64,000 nt of DNA from Planotetraspora phitsanulokensis (GCF_016863295.1 NZ_BOOP01000009.1:62001-126000), one strand, 5' to 3'. Counted from the first letter of the stretch, positions 43,049-51,987 are shown. A program made the numbers and translations. Notes: a model not told the origin generated them from the sequence alone.

Positions 43049-46000
43049 ATGAGGTTCCGAGTACTTGGCGATGTGACACTGATCATCGGCGGGAGTCCGG
43101 CTCATCTGTCATCCCGGAGGCAGGAGCAGTTGCTGGCGCTGCTCGTCTGCGCACAGGGCCGGGTGGTCTCCGCCGAGACCTTGATCGACGCGATGTGGGG
43201 CGAGCGGCTCGAACCGCGCGGCGGCAAGAACCTCCAGGTGCTGGTCCACCGCCTCCGGAAGAATCTCGACGATCCGGGGCGGATCCGGTACGACCGTTCC
43301 GGCTACGCCCTGGCCGCCGGCCCCGAGGAGGTGGACGCGTGGCAGTTCGCCGATCTCGCCGAGCGGGCCAGGAACGCGCTGGACTCCGCGGACCTGGAGA
43401 CGGCGGTGGCGCTCCAGCGTGAGGCGCTCGCGTTGTGGCACGGCCGCGCCTTCGCGGGCCTGGACGACGTGGCCGCCCTCGCCGAGGCCGCGGAACGGCT
43501 TGAGCAGGAGCGCAGGCGGGTGCTGACCGAGCGCATCGACGCGGACCTCGCCCTGGGCGGGCACGCCGAGATCATCCCCGAGCTGATCTCCCTGGTGGCG
43601 GAGGATCCGCTGGCGGAGTCGATGGGCGCGCGGCTGATGCTGGCCCTGCACCGGGCGGGACGCCGTACCGAGGCCCTGGACGCCTACCGGCGCATCCGCA
43701 CCGCTCTGGCGGAGGAACTGGGGCTGGAGCCGGGACCGCAACTGCGTTCGCTGGAACAGGCCGTTCTGCGCGGAGACGCCCACCCCGCTCTGGACTCGAG
43801 GACCCGCGCCAGGCCCGCGGAGGACAAGCCCGCCACCGCCCCGCCCGACCCGCCCTGCATGCTCCCGCCGCGAGTGGGCGACCTCACCGGACGCGACGGC
43901 GAGATCGGCAGGATCGTCGAGGTCCTGCGGAGCAGGCCTCCCGGGACCCCGGTGATCTGCGCCGTGTCCGGCATGCCCGGAGTGGGCAAGACGGCACTGG
44001 CCGTACAGGCGGCGCACGACGTGCGGGACGACTTCCCCGACGGCCAGCTCTACGTGAACCTCCGCGGCGCGGGATCGGAGCCGGTCGGCGCGTCGCAGGC
44101 GCTCGGCCGGTTCCTGCGCGCGCTGGGGACGCCGGGCACCGCGGTCCCCGACGGCCTCGACGAGCGCGCCGAGGCGTTCCGCGCGCGCCTGTCCGGTCGC
44201 CGCGTCCTGGTGCTGCTGGACGACGCCGCGGACGAGGCCCAGGTCGAGCCGCTGCTTCCGCCGGGAGACGGCTGCGCCGTGCTGATCACGAGTCGCGCCG
44301 CGCTCACCGCGCTGCCCGGCGCCCGCCGGCTCGTCCTTCAGGTCCTGGGCCCCTCCGCGTCCGTCGAACTGCTGGACGCGATCACCGGCCGGGCCGAGCT
44401 GACCACCGACGCCGCGACCGCGGCCCGGCTGGCCGAGCTCTGCGGGTGGCTGCCGCTCGCTCTCCGGATCGCCGGCGCGCGCCTCGCCGCACGGCCGCAC
44501 TGGACCGTCGACCGGCTCATCTCGCGGCTCGAGGCCGAACGCGACCGGCTCGACGAGCTCACCCACGGAACCCTCTCCGTACGGGCCAGCCTCGCCCTCG
44601 GCTACTCCGGTCTCGCCGAGCGCAGCCAGGTCCTCTTCCGCCGCCTCGGCCTGCTCGAGATCCCGGACTTCCCCGGATGGGTGGCGGCGGCGCTTCTCGA
44701 CGACGAACCCCGTGACGCCGAGGAGGTGCTCGAGGGCCTGGTGGAGGCGCGGCTCGTCGAGTACGCGGGCATGGACGACCTCGGGGAGCCCCGCTATCGG
44801 ACCCACGACCTCGTCCGGCTCCACGCCAGAGAGCGTGGGGAGTCCGACGACCCGCCTGCGGCGACGGCGGCGGCCCTCGCCCGGCTGACCGGGGCGTACC
44901 TCTCGCTCGCCGAGCAGGCGCACCGGCGGCAGTACGGCGGCGACTACACGGTGCTCCACGGGGGCGCTCCCCGGTGGGACCGCGGCGAGTCGACCGCCGC
45001 CAGGCTCCTGACGGATCCGGGAGGCTGGCTGCGCAGCGAACGCCTCGGCCTGGTCGCGGCCGTCGAACAGGCGGCCCGGCTCGGCCTGAGCGAGACCTGC
45101 TGGGACCTGGCGATGACGGCGATCACCCTGTTCGAGGCGCAGGGCCTGTTCGACGACTGGCGGCACACCTCGCAGGTCGCCCTCGACACGGCACGCCGGG
45201 CCGGCGACGCCCGCGGTGAGGCGGCGATGCGCTACTCGCTCGGCACGCTCGAGCTGTTCCGGCAGCACTACACCGCCGCGCGCCCGCATCTCGACGCCGC
45301 GCTCACGCTCTTCGAGGCCGTGAACGATCATCATGGGCAGGCCCTGACCCTGCGCAACGCCGCCCTGATCGAGCGGGTCGAGGGGCGGGCGGGAACGGCC
45401 CTGCGGGGCTACCGCCAGGCGCTCCGGATGCTCCGCGAGGCCGGCGACCGGCATGCCGAGGCCCATGTGCTGGGGAGCATCGCCCAGATCCACATCGAGC
45501 AGAGCCGTCCCGACGCCGCGGCCCGCCTGCTGGAGACGGCCCTGGACGTCTACCGCGACCTCAGCAACACGCGGGGAGGCGCGCAGATCCTCAACCGCCT
45601 GGGCGCGCTTCACCTGAGTCAGGGCGCCCCCGGGCAGGCGGAGAACGCCTTCCAGCAGGTGCTGACCGCCTCCCAGGCCGTCGGGGACCTGATCGGCGAG
45701 ACCTACGGCCTGCTGGGGATCGGCGAGGCGCTCCTCCTCGCGCGCGACCTCGACGGCGCGGCCGAACGCCTGGAGCGCGCCCTCGCCACGGCCACCGAAC
45801 TGGGCGAGCCGTTCCTCACGGCCCGTGCCCAGCTGGCCGGCGGCCGCCTCGCCGCCGCGCGAGGAGACCCCGATCTGGCCAGGACGCTGCTGGACACGGC
45901 CGCAGGGGCGTTCGCCGAGATCGGCCTGCCCGTCTGGCACGAACGCGCACGTGCGGAACTGCGCGCCGTCGAGGGGGCCAGGCCGTTCCTTCCGTCCTGA
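43049..46000 (+). CDS. SARP/AfsR-type regulator with NB-ARC and TPR domains
   Basis: 983 residues. OmpR-type winged helix (about 1-93; FRVLGDVTLIIGGSPAHLS), bacterial transcriptional activation domain (about 97-243), NB-ARC ATPase (about 275-600; P-loop GMPGVGKTALA, Walker B VLVLLDDAAD, PLALRIAGARLA) and a TPR array (about 720-960). AfsR/SARP proteins activate antibiotic and developmental genes, here apparently gated by nucleotide binding. No biosynthetic cluster is adjacent. GGGGAAG precedes the ATG at 43049. The nearest neighbour is a convergent gene for a small secreted peptide. Confidence 0.92.
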   Translation: MRFRVLGDVTLIIGGSPAHLSSRRQEQLLALLVCAQGRVVSAETLIDAMWGERLEPRGGKNLQVLVHRLRKNLDDPGRIRYDRSGYALAAGPEEVDAWQFADLAERARNALDSADLETAVALQREALALWHGRAFAGLDDVAALAEAAERLEQERRRVLTERIDADLALGGHAEIIPELISLVAEDPLAESMGARLMLALHRAGRRTEALDAYRRIRTALAEELGLEPGPQLRSLEQAVLRGDAHPALDSRTRARPAEDKPATAPPDPPCMLPPRVGDLTGRDGEIGRIVEVLRSRPPGTPVICAVSGMPGVGKTALAVQAAHDVRDDFPDGQLYVNLRGAGSEPVGASQALGRFLRALGTPGTAVPDGLDERAEAFRARLSGRRVLVLLDDAADEAQVEPLLPPGDGCAVLITSRAALTALPGARRLVLQVLGPSASVELLDAITGRAELTTDAATAARLAELCGWLPLALRIAGARLAARPHWTVDRLISRLEAERDRLDELTHGTLSVRASLALGYSGLAERSQVLFRRLGLLEIPDFPGWVAAALLDDEPRDAEEVLEGLVEARLVEYAGMDDLGEPRYRTHDLVRLHARERGESDDPPAATAAALARLTGAYLSLAEQAHRRQYGGDYTVLHGGAPRWDRGESTAARLLTDPGGWLRSERLGLVAAVEQAARLGLSETCWDLAMTAITLFEAQGLFDDWRHTSQVALDTARRAGDARGEAAMRYSLGTLELFRQHYTAARPHLDAALTLFEAVNDHHGQALTLRNAALIERVEGRAGTALRGYRQALRMLREAGDRHAEAHVLGSIAQIHIEQSRPDAAARLLETALDVYRDLSNTRGGAQILNRLGALHLSQGAPGQAENAFQQVLTASQAVGDLIGETYGLLGIGEALLLARDLDGAAERLERALATATELGEPFLTARAQLAGGRLAAARGDPDLARTLLDTAAGAFAEIGLPVWHERARAELRAVEGARPFLPS

Positions 46001-46022
46001 CCCGGTCACCTGATTTGAACCG

Positions 46023-46178
46023 TCACTGGCCGTTGGCGGGACCGGGGTCCATCCAGGTGCTGTCGCAGGTGAGACCCTTTTCACCGCACGGCGAGACCGC
46101 CGCGGCCGGCGACGCGCTCCCTCCGAGGATGGCCGCGATGACGAGCGCGACGATCGCCGCTGCCGTCTTCTTCTTCAT
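46023..46178 (-). CDS. Small secreted two-cysteine peptide (51 aa)
   Basis: A 51-residue precursor. MKKKTAAAIVALVIAAILGG is a textbook signal peptide; cleavage after ASPAAA would leave about 24 residues starting VSPCGEKGLTCDSTW, with two Cys that could form one disulfide. The ATG at 46178 has GGAG seven bases upstream. No family recognised. It converges with the SARP gene (22 bp between stops). Its 5' leader contains a GC-rich hairpin (46216-46224 with 46245-46253). Could be a signalling peptide, toxin or inhibitor; function unknown. Confidence 0.65.
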   Translation of the reverse strand: MKKKTAAAIVALVIAAILGGSASPAAAVSPCGEKGLTCDSTWMDPGPANGQ

Positions 46179-46466
46179 CGGTGTTCTCCCAGGTCCTCGT
46201 CGAGCACGTCGTCGACCGCTCTCCCGGCGGCGCCGCCACCGCCAGGAGAGCGGTATCTCCCCCGTGACATCACCAGAGCCCCCGTATCCGGTGACTTCCA
46301 GCGCGGCGCCGGCCATGGGCCCCCGTGGCCCCATCGGACGGACGTCGTGCTGGTCGGGGCAAAGGTATCCGCCGCCGGTTTCACGAGGGTTTCATCTCGG
46401 CCGTCGCCCGGTATCACGTGTGACCGCGTGGTTGACCTCTCGGCGCGGCATCGGCATGGTGGGCTG

Positions 46467-47417
46467 GTGACCAGCGATGAGGCGCGGGACGGTGTGTCGC
46501 TCACGAATCTCGACCAGCCGCTGTTCGACGGGGCCGGGGCGAGCAAGCGTGATCTGGTGGACTACCTGGACGCGGTGAGCGATCGTGCGGTGGCCGCCCT
46601 GCGGGACCGGCCGCTGTCGGTGATGCGGGTGCGCGCGGGCCAGGACCCCTTCATGCAGAAGAACGTCCCGAAGTACGCCCCGTCGTTCGTGCGGACGGTC
46701 TCGGTCTGGGCCGAGACCTCCAAGCGGGAGGTGTCCTACGCCCTCTGCGACGACCGCCGCACCCTGCTGTGGTTCGCCAACCAGCGGGCCGTCGAGTATC
46801 ACCCCGCCCTGATGCGCGCCGCCGAACCGGACCGGCAGACCCATCTCGTGCTCGACCTCGACCCCCCGGAGGGGGACGCGTTCGGCATGGCCGTACGGGC
46901 CGCCCATCTGGTGCGGCAGGCACTGTCCGACGCCGGGCTGGCGGGCGCGGTCAAGACCAGCGGCGCCAAGGGCGTCCACGTGTTCGTCCCCCTCGCGGCG
47001 GGAGCGGCCATGTGGGACGTGGCCGCGGCCACCCGCGCGGTGGCCGCGCGCGCCGAGCGCCTCGACCCGGCCCTGGCGACGACGGCGTTCATCCGGGAGG
47101 ACCGGGGCGGCAAGGTGTTCCTCGACTCCACCCGCGCGGGCGGGGCCACGGTGGTGGCGGCCTACAGCCCGCGCGTACGGCCGGGTGTGCCGGTGTCGTT
47201 CCCCGTCGCCTGGGAGGACCTGGACAGCGTCGCGCCGGCCGACTTCACCGTGCACACCGCGGCCGGACTCCTCGGCGAACGGGACCCGTGGACGGAGCTC
47301 ATGCCCGAGCCGCAGGAGTTGCCGTCCGACCTGGTGGAGGAGGGCCACACGATCCCCGTCGCCCGTGTCCAGGCCATGCACGAAGGCAAACGCCGAGCCC
47401 GCGCCCGCCGCACCTGA
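46467..47417 (+). CDS. Stand-alone LigD-type polymerase/primase domain protein
   Basis: 316 residues matching the archaeo-eukaryotic primase-like polymerase domain of bacterial NHEJ ligase D: VSLTNLDQPLF, the FMQKNVPKYAPSFV loop, catalytic LDLDPPEGDAF, and KTSGAKGVHVFVPL. It lacks the ligase and nuclease domains of full LigD. It would add nucleotides at double-strand-break ends. No Ku or ligase gene lies in the window. GTG at 46467 is the best start; no strong ribosome site. Upstream space 46179-46466 shows no other gene. Confidence 0.87.
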   Translation: MTSDEARDGVSLTNLDQPLFDGAGASKRDLVDYLDAVSDRAVAALRDRPLSVMRVRAGQDPFMQKNVPKYAPSFVRTVSVWAETSKREVSYALCDDRRTLLWFANQRAVEYHPALMRAAEPDRQTHLVLDLDPPEGDAFGMAVRAAHLVRQALSDAGLAGAVKTSGAKGVHVFVPLAAGAAMWDVAAATRAVAARAERLDPALATTAFIREDRGGKVFLDSTRAGGATVVAAYSPRVRPGVPVSFPVAWEDLDSVAPADFTVHTAAGLLGERDPWTELMPEPQELPSDLVEEGHTIPVARVQAMHEGKRRARARRT

Positions 47418-47446
47418 GCGGTCCCGCACTTCGGACGGATTCACCT

Positions 47447-47478
47447 AGTGCAAACGAGTGCATAGCCGTTACAGTGCA
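47447..47478. promoter_or_regulatory. Three AGTGCA repeats before the M24 gene
   Basis: AGTGCA occurs at 47447, 47457 and 47473, the last one 5 bp before the ATG. The cluster covers the likely promoter and could be an operator. Confidence 0.3.
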
Positions 47479-47482
47479 CTCC

Positions 47483-48652
47483 ATGTCGACGCGACCGAGT
47501 CTTCTCCTCCCCGGCGTTGGTACGCCGCCGCCCGACTTCACCGACGCGGAGATGGCCTGGAGGCGGGCCGCTGTAGACGAGCTCGCGGCCCGGCACGAGC
47601 TCGACGCGGTGATCGCCTACGGGGCCAACAAGTTCGGGAACGCGGTGCCCTGGCTGACCGGGTGGCCGGTGACGCGCGAGGCGGTGGCCGTGCTCCGTCC
47701 GGGCGCTCCGCCGGCGCTCCTGGTGAGCTTTCCCAACCATGTGCCGAACGCGCGGCGCCTGGCGAGGGGCTGCGAGGTCGCCGCGATCGTCGAGCGGACG
47801 CCGGACACGGTGCTGACGACGTTGGGGACGGTCCGACGGGTCGGCACGATCGGCCCGGTGCCGGTGAGCCTCCGGTCCGCCCTCGACGGCGTGGCCGCCG
47901 TGGTGGAACTCGACGGAGAGTACGGCAGGCTGCGCGCGCGCAAGAGCGACGAGGAGATGGCCTGGCTGCGGCACGCCGCGGCGCTCACCGACCAGTCGGC
48001 CGCCGCGCTGGTGTCGGCGGCGGTCCCGGGCGCCACCGAGCTGGACCTCGTGGCGGCGGTCGAGTCGGCCTACGCGTCGGCGGGCGGCGCGAACCACATC
48101 CACTACGTCGCCGCGACGTCGATGGAGTCGCCTGACCGGTGCGCTCCCGGCCAGTGGCCGACCTCCCGCCGCCTGGAGTCCGGCTCGGTCGTGGTCTTCG
48201 AGCTGAGCACGACGTGGGGCCCCGACTATCCCGGCCAGTTGCTGCGGACCGTCACCGTCGACGCGGAGCCGACGCCTCTGTATCGCGAACTGCACGACGT
48301 CGCCGACGCGGCACTCGCGGCCATGACCGCGCTGCTCCGCCCCGGCGCGTTGCCGCTCGATCTCCGCGCGGCGGCGGACCTCGTGCTCGACGCGGGGTTC
48401 ACCACGGTCGACGACCTCGTGCACGGGCTCGGCGGCGGCTACCTGCCCCCGGTGCTCAGCCACCGGTCCGAGCCGTCCGGCCGGGACCTGCTCCCGCTGG
48501 AGGAGGGCATGACGGTGGTCGTGCAGCCGAACGTCTGCACCCCCGACCTGAGCGCCGGCGTGCAGACGGGCGAGATGTTCGAGATCACGGCCGACGGCGC
48601 GCGGTCACTGCACCACTTCCCCACCGGCCTCATCCGCGCCGACACCTTCTGA
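47483..48652 (+). CDS. M24-family (Xaa-Pro peptidase-like) protein with altered metal ligands
   Basis: 389 residues: creatinase N-terminal domain (about 1-150; PWLTGWPVTREAVAVLR) and a pita-bread M24 domain (RARKSDEEMAWLRHAAALTD, HGLGGGY). Compared with canonical aminopeptidases the first Asp ligand is replaced by Glu/other (VVVFELSTTW), the second segment reads GQLLRT instead of D-x-x-RT, and the Glu of the EP motif is Gln (VVVQPN). A His (HGLGG) and a Glu (TGEMFEI) remain. It may bind metal differently or do other chemistry. ATG at 47483. Confidence 0.82.
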   Translation: MSTRPSLLLPGVGTPPPDFTDAEMAWRRAAVDELAARHELDAVIAYGANKFGNAVPWLTGWPVTREAVAVLRPGAPPALLVSFPNHVPNARRLARGCEVAAIVERTPDTVLTTLGTVRRVGTIGPVPVSLRSALDGVAAVVELDGEYGRLRARKSDEEMAWLRHAAALTDQSAAALVSAAVPGATELDLVAAVESAYASAGGANHIHYVAATSMESPDRCAPGQWPTSRRLESGSVVVFELSTTWGPDYPGQLLRTVTVDAEPTPLYRELHDVADAALAAMTALLRPGALPLDLRAAADLVLDAGFTTVDDLVHGLGGGYLPPVLSHRSEPSGRDLLPLEEGMTVVVQPNVCTPDLSAGVQTGEMFEITADGARSLHHFPTGLIRADTF

Positions 48653-48669
48653 CCGCACCAGGAGAAGAC

Positions 48670-49062
48670 TCAGCGGGAGGCTTCCAGATAGGCGGCGGCG
48701 AGGCGCTTGGGCGCACGGTCCAGCCAGGACTCGATGATGAGTTCCCGGAGTTCGGGCACGGCGATCCGCTCCAGCCGGATGAGGATCGCGGCGTACCCGT
48801 CGAAGTGCGGCGTGGTGAAGCAGACGTCTCCGTCGTCCGCGACCAGCGCCTCCTTGACGCCGAGGTCGGGGACGCGCACGGCCAGGACGGGCCCGTCGGG
48901 GGCCGCGTCGCCGAGCGCCTCAAGGTCCGCGCGCCGCAGCGGCCGCTCCCAGGCGAACAGCTTGTCCTTGACCCGCCACTCCTGCGCGCCCTCGCGCGAC
49001 GACCGCTCGGACGCCTCGGGCAGGTCCAGTGCGATCCGGCGTACGTCGTCCCATGTCGCCAT
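48670..49062 (-). CDS. MmcQ/YjbR-family DNA-binding-like protein
   Basis: 130 residues of the MmcQ/YjbR CyaY-like fold family: MATWDDVRRIALDLPEAS at the start, RVKDKLFAWERPL, and LIRLERIAVPELRELIIESW near the end. The biochemical role is not established. It converges with the M24 gene. GTG at 49068 is an alternative start. Confidence 0.87.
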   Translation of the reverse strand: MATWDDVRRIALDLPEASERSSREGAQEWRVKDKLFAWERPLRRADLEALGDAAPDGPVLAVRVPDLGVKEALVADDGDVCFTTPHFDGYAAILIRLERIAVPELRELIIESWLDRAPKRLAAAYLEASR

Positions 49063-49156
49063 GCCCACACCCTAAACAGCGCGGGCCGGACGCGGACGGT
49101 TTCCCCGTACGGACAGGGCTTCACGCGCGAAGACCGCCTTTTACGTGACGGTTGCA

Positions 49157-49178
49157 GTTAACCAACGGGTCATGCCGC
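49157..49178 (+). promoter_or_regulatory. Possible PHO box upstream of phoD
   Basis: Two 11-base direct repeat units, GTTAACCAACG and GGTCATGCCGC, lie 48 bp before the phoD start. They resemble the actinomycete PhoP direct-repeat consensus (G-K-TCA-type, 11-nt spacing) at about 8-9 of 11 positions each. Confidence 0.45.
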
Positions 49179-49226
49179 GCGGTCAGGCTACGGTGGTCCC
49201 CCTCCCGGATCGCCCTAGGAGCACTT

Positions 49227-50909
49227 GTGCCGCACCTCGATCGACGATCCTTCCTTGTCACCGGTCTGGCCGCGGGAGCGGTCACCGCCCTGCCCGCCGT
49301 CCCCGCCTTCGCCACTCCCGACCCGGCCGCCGAGACCGCGAAGAGCCTGGCCTCCCGTGGCCTGGTCACCGACCCGTTCACCCTCGGCGTCGCCTCGGGC
49401 GACCCCGACCACTCCGGCTTCGTCATCTGGACGCGCCTGGCCCAGACCCCCCTCGCCGAGGACGGCATGGGCGGCATGCCCCTGCGCTCGTTCCCGGTCC
49501 TGTGGCAGGTCTACGCCGACGAGCGGTGCCGCCGCTTAGTGCGCGCCGGCATCGCGGAGGCCACGCCCCAGTGGGGGCACAGCGTCCACGTGGAAGTGAA
49601 CGGCCTGTCGTCCGACCGCGAGTACTGGTACCGCTTCCGTACCGGCCCGTACGTGTCCCCGACCGGCCGGGCCAGGACCGCTCCGAACCCGTCGTCCCTG
49701 GGCGGGGCTCTCACCATGGCGTTCGTCTCCTGCGCCCAGTACGAGCACGGGTACTTCACGTCGTACCGGCGGCTGGCCGAGGACCACCCCGACCTCGTCC
49801 TGCACCTCGGGGACTACCAGTACGAATACACCAGGAACACCTACACCATCCCCGGCGGCAACGTCCGCGACCACGAGGGCCCGGAGACCGAGACCCTCGC
49901 CGGATACCGGCAGCGGCACGCGCAGTACAAGGCCGACCCGGACCTGCAGAACGCCCACGCCGCCGCGCCGTGGCTCGTGGTCTGGGACGACCACGAGCTC
50001 GACAACAACTGGGCCGACGAGGTCCCCGAGAACCTGTCGATCCCGCAGCCGAACTTCCTGGCCCGCCGCGAGGCCGCGTTCCGCGCCTACTACGAGAACA
50101 TGCCGCTGCGCCGCGCCTCGATACCGCGCGGCATCGACATGCAGCTCTACCGGCGGATCCGCTGGGGGCGCCTGGCCAACTTCCACATGCTCGACACGCG
50201 TCAGTTCCGCGACGACCAGGGCTGCGGCGACGGGTACGACGACTGCCCCGAGGCCGTCGACCCGGCACGCTCCATCACCGGCGCCGAGCAGGAGGCGTGG
50301 CTGCTGGACGGCTTCCGCAGGTCCCAGGCCCGGTGGGACGTCATCGGCCAGCAGGTCTTCTTCGCCCAGCGCGACAACAACGCCGGGCCGGCCAAGGTGA
50401 CCAGCCAGGACGCCTGGGACGGATACGTCGCCTCACGTCAGCGCATCACCCAGGGATGGGTGGACGCCGAGGTGCGCAACGCCGTCGTGCTCACCGGGGA
50501 CGTGCACGCCCACTGGGCCAGCGACCTCAAGCTCGACTACGACGACCCGACGGGCCCGTCGGTGGGCTCCGAGCTGGTCACCACCTCGATCAGCACCGGC
50601 GGCGACGGGGCGGACTCCGACCCGGCGGCCCATCCCTTCCTGGCGATCAACCCGCACCTGAAGTTCTACAACAACCAGCGCGGATACGTCCTGACGAAAA
50701 TCGAGCGGGACGCCATGACCGCCGACTTCAAGGTCGTGCCGCACGTGCAGACCCCCGGCTCCGAGGCGTACGTCAGGGCCACGTTCGTCGTGGAGGACCG
50801 GGTGCCGGGCGTCCAGCAGACCTACCTGCGCCCGCTCGACCCCGCCCTGAAGGCGACGGCCGGGATCACCGCCGACCTGACGGTGCGACTGGAGACCGAG
50901 CGCCCCTGA
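49227..50909 (+). CDS. phoD: Tat-secreted alkaline phosphatase D (PhoD)
   Basis: 560 residues. Twin-arginine signal HLDRRSFLVTGLAAGAV, the Ig-like PhoD_N domain (FTLGVASGDPDHSGFVIWTRL) and the metallophosphatase core: MAFVSCAQYEHGYF, VLHLGDYQYEY, VWDDHELDNNW and VVLTGDVHAHW, which carry Fe/Ca ligands. It cleaves phosphate mono- and diesters outside the cell, including teichoic acid. The GTG at 49227 is chosen from TAGGAG six bases upstream and the RR position. A possible PHO box lies upstream, suggesting control by PhoRP. Confidence 0.92.
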   Translation: MPHLDRRSFLVTGLAAGAVTALPAVPAFATPDPAAETAKSLASRGLVTDPFTLGVASGDPDHSGFVIWTRLAQTPLAEDGMGGMPLRSFPVLWQVYADERCRRLVRAGIAEATPQWGHSVHVEVNGLSSDREYWYRFRTGPYVSPTGRARTAPNPSSLGGALTMAFVSCAQYEHGYFTSYRRLAEDHPDLVLHLGDYQYEYTRNTYTIPGGNVRDHEGPETETLAGYRQRHAQYKADPDLQNAHAAAPWLVVWDDHELDNNWADEVPENLSIPQPNFLARREAAFRAYYENMPLRRASIPRGIDMQLYRRIRWGRLANFHMLDTRQFRDDQGCGDGYDDCPEAVDPARSITGAEQEAWLLDGFRRSQARWDVIGQQVFFAQRDNNAGPAKVTSQDAWDGYVASRQRITQGWVDAEVRNAVVLTGDVHAHWASDLKLDYDDPTGPSVGSELVTTSISTGGDGADSDPAAHPFLAINPHLKFYNNQRGYVLTKIERDAMTADFKVVPHVQTPGSEAYVRATFVVEDRVPGVQQTYLRPLDPALKATAGITADLTVRLETERP

Positions 50910-50937
50910 CCCACCGCTGACCCACCGCTGAAAGGCC

Positions 50938-51177
50938 CTACCTGGCCGACCAGTCGCGGAACGCGTCGAGCAGGGTTTCGCGTGTCTGGTCGGTCAGGTC
51001 GTGGGCGGGCATACGACGGAGCTCGGCGACGGTGACGCGGATCTGCCGGAGGTAGACGTCACAGCCGCCGCACTCGGCGATGTGCCCGGTGAAGCGTCGT
51101 TCCGTCCCGGTCTCGAGCTCCTCGTCGAGATAGGCGGTGACCAGGCCCACGAACTCCGCGCAGTTCATCGTGGTCAT
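50938..51177 (-). CDS. Zinc-finger anti-sigma factor
   Basis: 79 residues. The zf-HC2 signature H-x3-C-x2-C is visible in TGHIAECGGCDVYL; an earlier Cys (MNCAEF) completes the site. Such proteins hold the cognate ECF sigma inactive, often until redox or zinc change. Its start overlaps the sigma gene stop (ATGA). The protein is short and has no TM helix, so it is cytoplasmic. Confidence 0.88.
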   Translation of the reverse strand: MTTMNCAEFVGLVTAYLDEELETGTERRFTGHIAECGGCDVYLRQIRVTVAELRRMPAHDLTDQTRETLLDAFRDWSAR

Positions 51178-51872
51178 CGCGTCGGCTCCTTGCCGGACTG
51201 GGCCGTCAGGTAACGGTCCAGCGTGCCGCGCAACGACGCCCTGGCACGGTGCAACAGCACCCGCTGGTTCGCCGCGGTGATCTCAAGAATCGCGCAGACC
51301 TCGTCGCTGCTGTACCCCTGCATGTCACGCAGTGTTATCACGACCCGCTGCCGGGCGGGCAGCGAGTCGAGCGCACTCGCGATGTGCTGGTGGACCTCGA
51401 GGGCGAGGATCTCACCCTCGGGGGACGGCCACGCGACCGGGGTCTGCGGCAACGCGACGGGATCGTCGGCGCCACGCGAACCCCCACGCGAACCACCACG
51501 GGGACCGCCGGGATCGACGGCGGGGTCGAAGTCCTCCTTGGCGGTGGTGAGGCTCGTCATGGGCACCGTGCGGGCGTCGTTGACGCCCCGGGTCTTGGCC
51601 CTGTTGATCACGATGCGGTACACCCAGGTGCGCAGGGCGGACCGGGCCTCGAACTTGTCGATGCCGCGCAACACCCCCACCCACGCGTCCTGGACGACGT
51701 CCTCAGCGGTGTGCTCGTCCGCGACGTACGCGCGGGCGACCTGCAACATCCCCGGCGACCACGCCGTGAGAAGCGCCGCGAACATGTCCTCGTCGCCGCA
51801 GCGCAGGGCCTCCACGACGACGTCGTCTGCCGGAAGGGCGGGGCCAGGTGACTGCGGGTCGGCCTCGGGCAT
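51174..51872 (-). CDS. ECF-family RNA polymerase sigma factor
   Basis: 232 residues. Sigma-70 region 2 (MLQVARAYVADEHTAEDVVQDAWVGV) and region 4 (LPARQRVVITLRDMQGYSSD, EVCAILEITAANQRVLLHRAR) flank an unusually long Gly/Arg/Ser/Asp linker (DPGGPRGGSRGGSRGADDP). Its anti-sigma gene follows with overlap. The promoter space (about 160 bp) is shared with egtA on the other strand, so an oxidative-stress link is possible but unproven. ATG at 51872. Confidence 0.9.
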   Translation of the reverse strand: MPEADPQSPGPALPADDVVVEALRCGDEDMFAALLTAWSPGMLQVARAYVADEHTAEDVVQDAWVGVLRGIDKFEARSALRTWVYRIVINRAKTRGVNDARTVPMTSLTTAKEDFDPAVDPGGPRGGSRGGSRGADDPVALPQTPVAWPSPEGEILALEVHQHIASALDSLPARQRVVITLRDMQGYSSDEVCAILEITAANQRVLLHRARASLRGTLDRYLTAQSGKEPTR

Positions 51873-51963
51873 GCTCCGCACTCTAACCGGCCCTCCTGAC
51901 ATTCCGGCGGGCGGCGAGTCTCCCCGGCCGATCCGATGGACCGATTCCGAACAACCGATATCC

Positions 51964-51987
51964 GATGAAGAAACAGATGAAGAAACA
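51964..51987. repeat. 12-bp direct repeat between sigma and egtA genes
   Basis: GATGAAGAAACA occurs twice in exact tandem in the divergent promoter region of the ECF sigma and egtA genes, 49 bp before the egtA start. Possible regulator site or slippage product. Confidence 0.6.

Noticed and set aside
43109-46084. 991-codon minus-strand frame
   Set aside because: It is antisense to the SARP regulator, which has complete domain motifs. Such long antisense frames are common at this GC content.
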